From NCBI GenBank assembly GCA_015272515.1, contig JACYLN010000103.1:1-33835 (forward strand): 33,835 bases of DNA, written 5' to 3'. Position 1 is the first letter of the stretch; each line of letters starts with the position of its first letter. The translations under genes and the position numbers were made by a program. This DNA is from Leptolyngbyaceae cyanobacterium C42_A2020_001. GTDB taxonomy: Bacteria > Cyanobacteriota > Cyanobacteriia > Leptolyngbyales > Leptolyngbyaceae. Positions 7,071-14,202 of this stretch are shown here, one piece after another. The notes below the pieces were generated by a model. It saw nothing but the letters and a program-made list of their open reading frames with translations. It was not told the DNA's origin and ran no database searches.

Positions 7071-9583
7071 ATGAAACTGAGTTTGAGTATGGTGAGGCGG
7101 CACCGTAGCAGTGCGATCGCTGGATGTTTGTTATCTATCGGTATTAGTTTCCCAGTGCAAGATGGGGCGATCGCCCAGGTGAGTCCTGACGGCACACTTT
7201 CGACCACCGTGACTCAAAGTGGCAATAACTTCACAATTACCAACGGCAATCAAGTCGGGGGCAACCTGTTCCATAGCTTCAGCCAGTTCTCAGTACCCAC
7301 TGGAGGTTCTGCCTTTTTCAACAATGCTCTGGATGTGCAAACCATCTTTGCGCGAGTCACCGGTGGCAATCTCTCCAATATCGATGGCTTCATTCGTGCT
7401 AATGGCAGTGCCAATTTGTTTCTGATGAATCCCGCTGGCATTATCTGGGGTCCGAATGCCCAATTAAATATTGGTGGTTCTTTTGTGAGTACCACGGCTA
7501 ATAGTATTCGATTTGCCGATGGCTTTGAGTTTAGTGCGGTTAATCCTGCTGCTCCTTTATTGACAGTGAGTGTACCTCTTGGTTTGCAAATGGGTAGCAA
7601 TCCTGCTCCAATCACTGTACAAGGGACTGGTCATGCCCTAGCATCAGTCAGCACGCTTGCCCCATTAGTGCACAATCCCAGTCCTTCTGAACTGGGCGTA
7701 CTGCCCGGAAAAACGCTGGCTCTGATCGGGGGCAACTTATACCGTGCCGGAGCAACCTTAAATGCTCCTGAAGGACACATCGAATTGGGCAGTTTAAGCG
7801 GAGCGGGTTGGTAGACTTAACCGCTACCCCTCAGGGGTATCGGTTTGCATATGAGACTAAACAAGGCTTTAGCGACATTCAGCTCAGCCAAAAATCTTTG
7901 TTAACTGCGGGAGCTATGCTCAGTATGGGCGCGTTGCAGGCGGGTTCAGTGCAATTACAAGGACGACGCATTCAATTCAGTGATGGGTCATTGGTGCTAT
8001 CCAAAAATTTTGGCAATCTGCCAGGTGGAGAGATTCTTGTACGTGCATCAGAAGGAATTGACTTTGTTGGTACTACAGCCGATGCTCAAATTCGGAGTGG
8101 CATTCGCACAGAAACGTTAAATGCAGGAACAGGCTCAAACATTCGTATTGTTGCTCCCCGCTTAACACTTTCGCAAGGATCTGCGATCGGCACCACGGCT
8201 TTTGGCTCTGCATCCAGTGGGGAGATTCACATTGAGACAGATTCGATTGAGCTATCGGGTTCCTCTGCAATTAACCCCACCGGGGTTACGTCCTTAACGA
8301 CCAGTTCCCGCGGCACTCAACCCGCAGGTAATCTCTCCATTACTACGAACAGCCTTTTGGTGTCTGGAGGTGCAGGGGTTTCTTCGGTAACCTTTGGTGC
8401 TGGTTCTACGGGGCAAGTCACCATTCGCAGTATGGATACCACAGTAACTGGAGAGAACTTTGCGGGACTCTACAGCAACATTAGTGCTATCACCTATGGC
8501 ACGGGGAATGCTCAAACCCTGACATTAGATACTGCCCGACTGCAACTGCTGAATGGAGGTGTTGTTGCTACCACGGCATGGTTGATTGGGGAGGCGGGCA
8601 ACGTTAATGTCAATGCAACGGATGCGATTTTGATTCGTGGGAATAGTCAATTCAACAATAGCAGTATTAATTCAGCCGTGATTCACCCAGGAGTCTTGAT
8701 TCAACAAGCGTTTGGCTTGCCGGATATCCTGTCAGCAAATGCAGGTAATGTAAATATCATCACTCCAAACCTAATCCTGACTGATGGTGGAACAATTAGT
8801 GTAACCAATCAGGGAAGTGGTAATGGTGGCAATATTAGAGTCACTGCAAATACAATGAATCTCGATCGCCAGGGAACTATTCAAGCCCAAACAGCCTCTG
8901 GGGAGGGTGGCAATATTACCTTGCGCGCTAATAGTTTGGTGCTTCTTCGCCATAACAGTTTGGTGAGTGCAACATCGGGCGCTACAGGCAATGGCGGCAA
9001 CATTACGATCTCTGCACCGATCGTAGCGGGATTTGAAAATAGCGACATTATTGCCAATGCGGTCAGAGGTCGCGGTGGCAATATTCAAATCACCACGCAA
9101 GGTCTGTTTGGACTCAAGTTTCGCAATCAACTCACACCAGAAAATGACATCACTGCCAGTTCTCAGTTTGGCGTGAGCGGCACCGTACAAGTCAATACCA
9201 TTGGAGTTGATCCTAACTCTGGCTTGGTGACGTTACCTGCGGATGTGGTGGATTCATCGCAGCAAATTGTGGCAGGATGCGAGGGCAGACAGGGTAACAG
9301 TTTTGTGGTCACAGGTCGAGGAGGTGTGCCGCAGAATCCTACGCAGCAAGTGATGAGCGATCGCCCCTGGGATGATGTGCGTGATGTGAGTGCGTATCGC
9401 CAACCCGATCAAGCGGTGATTGCCGAAACCGCTCCTCCTGCCCCAGGTCTGATTCAAGCCAGCGGATGGAAGCAGCATTCTGATGGCAGTGTGGAGTTGA
9501 TTGCAGAATCAGCGGCTGCGGTACCTGCTTTTGCTACCTGTAGTGGAACGACCACCTCAGCTACCCATTTAGTTGGTGAGTAG
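7071..9583 (+). pseudogene. Filamentous haemagglutinin-type exoprotein (TpsA-like) with a 1-nt frameshift
   Basis: This is one gene in two frames. The first part (7071-7814, 247 aa) has a signal peptide ending near AIAQ and a two-partner-secretion domain with NLFHSFSQF, NPAGIIWGPNAQLNIGGSF and related beta-helix seeding motifs. The second part (7808-9583) continues with Gly/Asn/Thr-rich beta-helix repeats (GGNITL, GGNIRV, GGNIQI). It ends with the usual cyanobacterial module containing a Cys followed by GNSFVVTGRGG and PNPTQ. At 7805-7814 the text GCGGGTTGGTAG needs one extra T to read GAG-LVDLT, the consensus junction. The intact protein would be about 838 aa, exported and secreted through a TpsB/ShlB-type porin that is not in this window. 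The lesion may be a real mutation or a sequence error. Confidence 0.85.
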
Positions 9584-9689
9584 TGTTACTAAGACTGCCC
9601 CTGATAGTTCTCTCTTAAATTGGGAAGAATAAGAATAGCAATCGTTTTTTATCCAATTCAATCAGCCCTTTACATAAGCGTGTTCACTG

Positions 9690-10637
9690 ATGACCTATCG
9701 TATTAACCAATGCTGTCAGTTGTTGATCAGCTTGAGCATTTTAAGTCTTGGCTTATCTACCATATCTGTGGAAGCATCACAATCAACTGAGGTTGCTCCA
9801 CGAAACATGCTCACACCCAAGTTGCTGTCTTCTAACCTGGCCAGCGAGTTAGAGCGAGGACGCAGCCTTTATCGTTCTGCACGCTTTGAAGAAGCTATGA
9901 TGGTCTGGCAAGCTACGGCTCAACAGTACCAAAATCAGGGCGATCGCCTGAGCCAGGCTCTTAGTTTAAGCTATCTATCATTGGCATACCAGGAACTTAA
10001 TCGATGGGAAGCCGCACAACAAGCGATTGAGCAAAGTCTAAACCTATTGCAAAGTGCGAATCCATCAGGGGATGCGATCCTATGGGCACAGGTGCTCAAC
10101 ACTCAAGCACGGTTGCAGTTTCATACAGGTCAAGCAGATTCTGCACTAGCAACCTGGCAACAGGCACAAAAATATTATGAGCAAGCAGGCGACACAATGG
10201 GGAGTTTGGGTAGCCAGATTAACCAGGCACAAGCGCTACAAAGTCTTGGATTCTATCGCCGCTCCAAACAGCAGTTGGAAGCCCTTACTCAAAAACTGGT
10301 AACCATGCCAGATTCTGAATTGAAAGTGAGTGGATTGCGATCCCTGGCTCTGGCAATTCAAGTTGTGGGTGATGCAGCCAAGAGCCAGGAAATACTACAC
10401 CAGAGTTTAGCGATCGCCAACAAACTAAAAGCCAGTTCCCATCTTAGTTCTATCTTGTTGCACTTAGGCAAAACAGCGGCTGATTTGAATGATCCAAATG
10501 CTGCACTAGACTATTTTAATAGCGATGGCAAACTTGACCATCATGTCATACTGCTCTCGGATCAATCGCCACCGAATCGGGCGTTTGATAATCGCCTGAA
10601 GACGTGGGTAGGACTGGGATTGACCTTTATCGCGTAG
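9690..10637 (+). CDS. Exported TPR protein, C-terminus lost to a transposon relic
   Basis: This 315-codon frame begins with a signal peptide (hydrophobic residues 10-28). Tetratricopeptide repeats follow from about residue 50, including ERGRSLYRSARFEEAMMVWQ, ALSLSYLSLAYQELNRWEAA and TQARLQFHTGQADSALATWQ. In cyanobacteria such TPR proteins commonly follow haemagglutinin-type genes and continue into a CHAT protease-like domain. Here homology stops in a TPR near NAALDYFN, about residue 274. The last roughly 40 residues are the antisense reading of a Tn3-family transposase fragment, so no CHAT domain remains. It lies 106 nt downstream of the exoprotein gene, and the two probably formed a secretion or processing unit now damaged in both members. 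Confidence 0.75.
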   Translation: MTYRINQCCQLLISLSILSLGLSTISVEASQSTEVAPRNMLTPKLLSSNLASELERGRSLYRSARFEEAMMVWQATAQQYQNQGDRLSQALSLSYLSLAYQELNRWEAAQQAIEQSLNLLQSANPSGDAILWAQVLNTQARLQFHTGQADSALATWQQAQKYYEQAGDTMGSLGSQINQAQALQSLGFYRRSKQQLEALTQKLVTMPDSELKVSGLRSLALAIQVVGDAAKSQEILHQSLAIANKLKASSHLSSILLHLGKTAADLNDPNAALDYFNSDGKLDHHVILLSDQSPPNRAFDNRLKTWVGLGLTFIA

Positions 10638-10670
10638 ATGCAGTTTCTGCTGCCGATCTTGTAGGGTGCG
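10512..10670 (-). mobile_element. Tn3-family transposase fragment
   Basis: On the minus strand this stretch reads LHLRDKGQSQSYPRLQAIIK and then RPIRWRLIREQYDMMVKFA. This matches the conserved C-terminal block of Tn3-family transposases (consensus P-I-R-W-x-L-I-x-x-Q-Y-D-x-M-V-K-Y-A). Only about 50 codons survive, with no start, no catalytic core and no inverted repeat that I can identify. It is joined directly to the 3' end of the TPR gene on one side and to an IS5 relic on the other. Confidence 0.7.
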
Positions 10671-10692
10671 TTGCTGATCAGCAAACGCACCC
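10664..10692. repeat. Near-perfect 29-nt palindrome at the junction of two transposon relics
   Basis: GGGTGCGTT, then the self-complementary GCTGATCAGC, then AAACGCACCC form a hairpin with one unpaired A. GGGTGCGTT-type arms belong to a family of small dispersed palindromes common in cyanobacterial genomes. It lies exactly between the Tn3 and IS5 fragments. Confidence 0.6.
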
Positions 10693-10718
10693 ATTTGGGT
10701 ACTCTTATATGGCGTTGG

Positions 10719-10997
10719 GATGAGAATCTGCGTGCTACTCGTAAGCATGGACGCAAATGGTGGAAACGGGATTCTGGCTATCATCATGGCTCGATTGCTG
10801 AAACTACCATGTTCCGTTTCAAAACGATTTTTGGCGGCAATCTCAGTGGGCGTAAATTTGACAATCAAGCGGCAGAACTGTTTATCAAATGCGCTGCGCT
10901 CAATCGGATGATTCAGATCGCCAAGCCCGATAGCTACAAGGTTGAAGCTGAATGCCAAGACTACTCAAAGCGGAACTGTCTGTGCCGCTTAACCTGA
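10719..10997 (+). mobile_element. IS5-family transposase C-terminal remnant
   Basis: The plus-strand frame from about 10719 reads DENLRATRKHGRKWWKRD, then GYHHGSIAETTMFRFKTIFG and FIKCAALNRMIQIAKPDSYK. This is the conserved C-terminal third of an IS5-family DDE transposase, including the Glu of the YREK-like segment (SIAETTMFRFK). The N-terminal two-thirds, with the first two catalytic Asp residues, is missing, so it is inactive. The frame runs on to 10997 beyond the homology, which ends near 10950. Confidence 0.75.
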
Positions 10998-11362
10998 CAA
11001 TCGTTGATCTTGCATAACTCCAGAAGATGTATGAACAAAAGCTGCCAGGTTAATAAGTTCTGGTATAAGAAGACTGAAGTATAGCAGTACTGCTATAGGT
11101 TAGGACTATCGAACTGCTGAAAGATTTGAAGTGACTGGATTGCATTCTCAGCACTCAGTCCTCATTACTCAGCACTTTGCTATAGTAGCGCTTGATTTTC
11201 TGAGCTTTACCTAAAGCAAACTACAGCACCTCAGTTTCTTGGCATGATTAACGATGTCATCTTTTGTCCTCGGTTTCTGATGATGGATCTGAAGCTGAGT
11301 GACACTGACACAGAAATCGTCATAACCAATGCTGTTGCAACATTCCTCGCCCGCTATGGTGC
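10998..11362. other. Intergenic debris with a palindrome and a dispersed repeat
   Basis: No convincing gene is present. The region holds an 18-nt perfect palindrome (TATAGCAGTACTGCTATA, 11080-11097) and a 31-nt dispersed repeat (11148-11178) whose inverse recurs at 20277-20307 with 27 of 31 bases shared. A 40-codon frame at 11244-11366 (MINDVIFCPRF...) overlaps the end of the convergent SDR gene. It has no ribosome-binding site and is probably not a gene. Confidence 0.5.
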
Positions 11363-12076
11363 TTAAACGTACCGATGCCCACCATCCGTATGAATGACTT
11401 CACCCGTAATTGCTGGATTACTCATTAAGAAGATTACCGCCCTGGCAGCCTCCTCTGCTGTCGCCAATCGTCCAGTGGGGATTTTTGTCGCAACATCCTG
11501 AAATGCCCCTTGCTTGGCTGCTCCCAAAATGTCATCCCACATGGGTGTATCCGTCCAACCTGGTGCTATGGCATTCACCCGAATTGGGGCGAGTTCCAGT
11601 GATAAAGCGCGAGATAGTTGTTCTGCGGCGGCAGTGGCAACAGACGTGACCCAGGCACCTACTACCGGGCGATCGGTGGATAGTCCGCCCGTTAAGGTGA
11701 CCGATCCACCGGCTGGAATTTTGGGTGCGGCAGCTCGAATCACATACACACTGCCCCACAAACGGCTTTCGATCGCGGGACGAAATTGTTCGACGGAGCC
11801 ATCAAGAATTTTACCCCCGACGAAACTACCAGCCGCAATGTAAACGTGATCGATCGATGCAACTTCAGCAAATGCCTGGTGCACTGCATCTTCATCGGCA
11901 ATATTCATCGCGACCGTGTGTACGTGACTCAAGCGATCGCGGGCTGCCTGTAATTTTTCGAGCGATCGCCCCATGATTGTCACGGTTGCCCCTGCCTGGG
12001 TTGCCAGTCGGGCTGTTTCTAAGCCAATGCCCTGGCTACCACCTACGACCACAACGTGTTTTCCAGCTAACTGCAT
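11363..12076 (-). CDS. SDR-fold oxidoreductase lacking the Tyr-Lys active site
   Basis: This 237-residue protein has a short-chain dehydrogenase fold. The dinucleotide-binding motif is GGSQGIG (12-18), AAG is at 81-83, and the C-terminal half ends with APGWTDTPMW and the usual TGEVIHTDGGH finish. The catalytic YxxxK is absent: the aligned positions read TSVAT, with Thr144 and Thr148. The usual active-site Ser region reads TLTGGLST. This pattern matches the Lin1944-like SDR subgroup, noted for missing active-site residues and having no defined function. A GGAG ribosome-binding site precedes the ATG. It lies 67 nt downstream of the GST gene on the same strand, so the two likely form an operon under the TetR-type operator. 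Confidence 0.87.
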   Translation of the reverse strand: MQLAGKHVVVVGGSQGIGLETARLATQAGATVTIMGRSLEKLQAARDRLSHVHTVAMNIADEDAVHQAFAEVASIDHVYIAAGSFVGGKILDGSVEQFRPAIESRLWGSVYVIRAAAPKIPAGGSVTLTGGLSTDRPVVGAWVTSVATAAAEQLSRALSLELAPIRVNAIAPGWTDTPMWDDILGAAKQGAFQDVATKIPTGRLATAEEAARAVIFLMSNPAITGEVIHTDGGHRYV

Positions 12077-12143
12077 GATGTCACACTCCTTTGCGTCTGA
12101 TTCTGTGATTGAGTTGGATTGTTGTTGATTTGCAGCGATCGAT

Positions 12144-12791
12144 TTACCCTTGCGCCTTATCTATCAATAAATCGGCCAGGGTCTGCTGAAAGCTCTGCCG
12201 CTGACTTAAACGGTCTAACCAGGCAGCGGTTTTGGCTCTGGCTTGCACGAGGGCGAACCCTTCCCGCGTCATGTTGATGTAGTAGACCATTGCCCCCGTC
12301 AAAATGTCCGCCAACGTCAGCGCATCTCCTACCAAAAACGGCGTAATCAATTCCTGTTCCAACACATCAAGCTGTTGACCAGTCGTAATAGCAGCCTCCG
12401 CAATCACCGCTTCATCTGGCTCATTGCCCATGATTGGAAACATAACGCGCTGCAAAAACAGTTGCATGACTCCCACGGGATAGAGGTAATTGGCTGCAAT
12501 TCCCAGCCACTTCCGCATTTGGGCGCAGGACTTTGGATCAATCGGTTGCAGCGGAACTCCCTCAAACGCTTCATCCGCGTAACCCAAAATGGCAGGTGTT
12601 TCGTATAAGACAAACGTTTCTTGTTGCAATACAGGCATTTTGCGAAAGGGATTGAGGGCAGCATAGTCTGCGGTTGCCAGGTGATCAAAGCCAATTTCGT
12701 TGAATTGATAGTCCACACCCTTTTCAATCAAAGCAATCCGAGCAGCACGAACATTTGGGCTAACGGGAAACCCATACAACGTCAGACTCAT
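12144..12791 (-). CDS. Glutathione S-transferase family protein
   Basis: This 215-residue protein has a thioredoxin-like N-terminal domain (MSLTLYGFPVSPNVRAARIA, with Ser11 at the usual glutathione-activating position; PVL at about 53-55; ETPAILGYAD as the gamma-glutamyl binding site) and an all-helical C-terminal domain with LTLADI (about 159-164), the conserved N-capping motif. It is expected to conjugate glutathione or act as a peroxidase in the cytoplasm; the class is not assigned. A GGAG ribosome-binding site precedes the ATG. Two tandem copies of a 16-nt palindrome lie just upstream, and a near-identical site precedes the TetR gene, so expression is probably controlled by that repressor. 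Confidence 0.9.
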   Translation of the reverse strand: MSLTLYGFPVSPNVRAARIALIEKGVDYQFNEIGFDHLATADYAALNPFRKMPVLQQETFVLYETPAILGYADEAFEGVPLQPIDPKSCAQMRKWLGIAANYLYPVGVMQLFLQRVMFPIMGNEPDEAVIAEAAITTGQQLDVLEQELITPFLVGDALTLADILTGAMVYYINMTREGFALVQARAKTAAWLDRLSQRQSFQQTLADLLIDKAQG

Positions 12792-12821
12792 CTAGATGTC
12801 TCCTTCAATTTTGCCGAATTC

Positions 12822-12854
12822 TTGAATACGCATTCAATTTGAATACTCATTCAA
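12822..12854. promoter_or_regulatory. Two tandem palindromic operators before the GST-SDR operon
   Basis: TTGAATACGCATTCAA (12822-12837) and TTGAATACTCATTCAA (12839-12854) are near-identical 16-nt palindromes with TTGAAT/ATTCAA arms, one base apart and about 30 nt upstream of the GST start. The inverse of the second site matches 15 of 16 bases at 13720-13735 before the TetR gene. Shared symmetrical sites at both promoters are what an autoregulated TetR-family repressor would use. Confidence 0.75.
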
Positions 12855-12948
12855 GATAAAGGCGGGAAATAGATCCTGTCAAGCAACAACTTAAAAATCT
12901 CAGTAGATCGCAAAGCCTATGCTTGCCCTCCTCACGTAGCGGGGCATA

Positions 12949-13041
12949 GCCCTTCCCAACTCCTCCTCCCAAATTCGAGAGAAGGAGAGCTGATCCTCAA
13001 AGTCCCTCTCCCAAGCTTGGGAGAGGGATTTAGGGTGAGGG
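12949..13041. repeat. Dispersed cyanobacterial intergenic repeat (CCCTCTCCC...GGGAGAGGG type)
   Basis: The segment contains a long imperfect hairpin whose core is CCCTCTCCCAAGCTTGGGAG followed by AGGGATTTAGGGTGAGGG. The same family appears at 17611-17752. It lies between the TetR gene and its presumed target operon and has no coding role, although its minus strand is open. Confidence 0.8.
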
Positions 13042-13073
13042 CGGATCGGATGCAAAAGAACCTTATTTTCGCT

Positions 13074-13670
13074 CTACTGAATTTGGTTGGTGGATTGCAC
13101 CCGCAGCAGGGCGATCGCGCCAGTGGCAATACTGTTCAAAGTTTTTGCATCGCGTCGCATCCGAGCTACGGCTAACATTCCCACCACCATTCCCAACAAA
13201 GCTTTAGCGTTCATCTCAACATCAAATGAAGCTGGTAAATCCTCCTCCTGCACAGCCTGAGCCAGATTCTGCCGAAAGAAAGATTCAATATCATCCAACC
13301 GACTGTCAACAACTGCGATCGTGCTGGGCGAGTGAGATTCTCGCTCCATTGCCGTGTTAATTAGCAAACATCCCTTCTGAGTTGGATCGCTTGCCATCGC
13401 TTTTGCCAGATGTTCAAACCAGGTTTGAATGCACTCCAATGGTGGAGCACGACGCGGAATCGAGGCAAAGAAAAATTCCTGGGTATATTTCTTGAATGCC
13501 TGTTGAAATAGCTTCTCCTTATCCCCAAAGGCGGCATAAAGGCTACCAGGTTGAATGCCTGTCGCCTGCACAATATCTTTCATGGATGTGTTGGCGTAGC
13601 CCCTCTGCCAGAACAGTTCCATGATTGTGGTTAAAACTTCTTCGGTATCAAACTCGCGTTGGCGTACCAC
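13074..13670 (-). CDS. TetR/AcrR-family transcriptional regulator
   Basis: This 198-residue protein has an N-terminal TetR helix-turn-helix (about residues 9-55: FDTEEVLTTIMELFWQRGYA, TSMKDIVQATGIQPGSLYAA, FGDKEKLF) and a helical C-terminal ligand-binding domain with a TetR_C-like GCLLINTAME segment. Such proteins repress nearby genes until a small ligand binds. The start is GTG at 13670. A palindrome at 13720-13735 matches the two operators in front of the GST gene, pointing to autoregulation and control of the GST-SDR pair downstream on the same strand. The ligand is unknown; a reactive electrophile would fit a GST target. Confidence 0.92.
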   Translation of the reverse strand: MVRQREFDTEEVLTTIMELFWQRGYANTSMKDIVQATGIQPGSLYAAFGDKEKLFQQAFKKYTQEFFFASIPRRAPPLECIQTWFEHLAKAMASDPTQKGCLLINTAMERESHSPSTIAVVDSRLDDIESFFRQNLAQAVQEEDLPASFDVEMNAKALLGMVVGMLAVARMRRDAKTLNSIATGAIALLRVQSTNQIQ

Positions 13671-13719
13671 AGGTTTTTAAGCCCACTTTCTTTACTAATG
13701 TGGTGATTATACCTGTTTA

Positions 13720-13735
13720 TTGAATGAGTAATCAA
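13720..13735. promoter_or_regulatory. Palindromic operator upstream of the TetR gene
   Basis: TTGAATGAGTAATCAA matches 15 of 16 bases of the inverse of the operator at 12839-12854 and sits 50 nt upstream of the GTG start. It is the likely autoregulatory site. Confidence 0.7.
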
Positions 13736-13948
13736 ATTGAAGGGGCATCACTATCAGCAGTCTGAGGAAGCAGTCTGAGGAATCGGAATTATCCAGGGAA
13801 TGGCGATCGCCGTCAAAAAATATAACATTCTATACAGAAAAAGCGTATCTCAAGTACTAGGTAATTAAAAATTAGCATGTTAACCTTTGAACACGCAAAG
13901 TAAACTGCAAGTCTACCCTGCAATTAGTAATACCTTCACAGAGAAATT

Positions 13949-14134
13949 ATGCTGCCTAGATTAGACCTTGAACTAAGTTTAGAACAACAGTTTCAGATGC
14001 AGTTATTTGAAAAAGAGTTAGCAACCATGAGTCGCGAGAAATTAGAAACGCTGCTGCTTAAAACCTCTGAGTTGGTGATGGTTAAGGAGAATATTATCAA
14101 ATTACTGATGAACCGGGTCACGACTGAAGAGTAG
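13949..14134 (+). CDS. nblA: NblA-family phycobilisome degradation protein
   Basis: This 61-residue protein has the NblA (PF04485) pattern: ELSLEQQF near the start (residues 8-15), a central helix with MSREKLETLLLK, and the C-terminal VMVKENIIKLL, which aligns with the family's MVxREnxxxxLL segment. NblA binds phycobiliproteins and hands the antenna to Clp protease when nitrogen or sulfur is lacking. Its length is typical (54-66). The gene is alone between the TetR gene and a convergent flavoprotein fusion. An NtcA-type GTA-N8-TAC box was sought upstream and not found. It is a divergent copy, so a role in a particular starvation response is inferred only. The cpcBA genes about 9.5 kb away would be natural partners. 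Confidence 0.83.
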   Translation: MLPRLDLELSLEQQFQMQLFEKELATMSREKLETLLLKTSELVMVKENIIKLLMNRVTTEE

Positions 14135-14202
14135 ACTGGTTCATGACTGATTTAATCATTGCAAACAATTTTTGCAATCATTGGCACTCAATGCCATTAC
14201 GC

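Noticed and set aside
10506-10958. 150-codon minus-strand frame across the transposon relics
   Set aside because: Only the part up to about 10670 resembles a Tn3 transposase; the rest is antisense to the IS5 remnant.
11244-11366. 40-codon plus-strand frame MINDVIFCPRF...
   Set aside because: No ribosome-binding site; overlaps the end of the convergent SDR gene; lies in a region of transposon debris.
12932-13129. Minus-strand frame reading LTLNPSPKLGRGTL
   Set aside because: It is the translation of the dispersed CCCTCTCCC/GGGAGAGGG repeat, a known false-gene source.
13671-13948. NtcA-type box (GTA-N8-TAC) upstream of the NblA-like gene
   Set aside because: GTA and TAC triplets are present but with spacings of 7 and 11, not 8.
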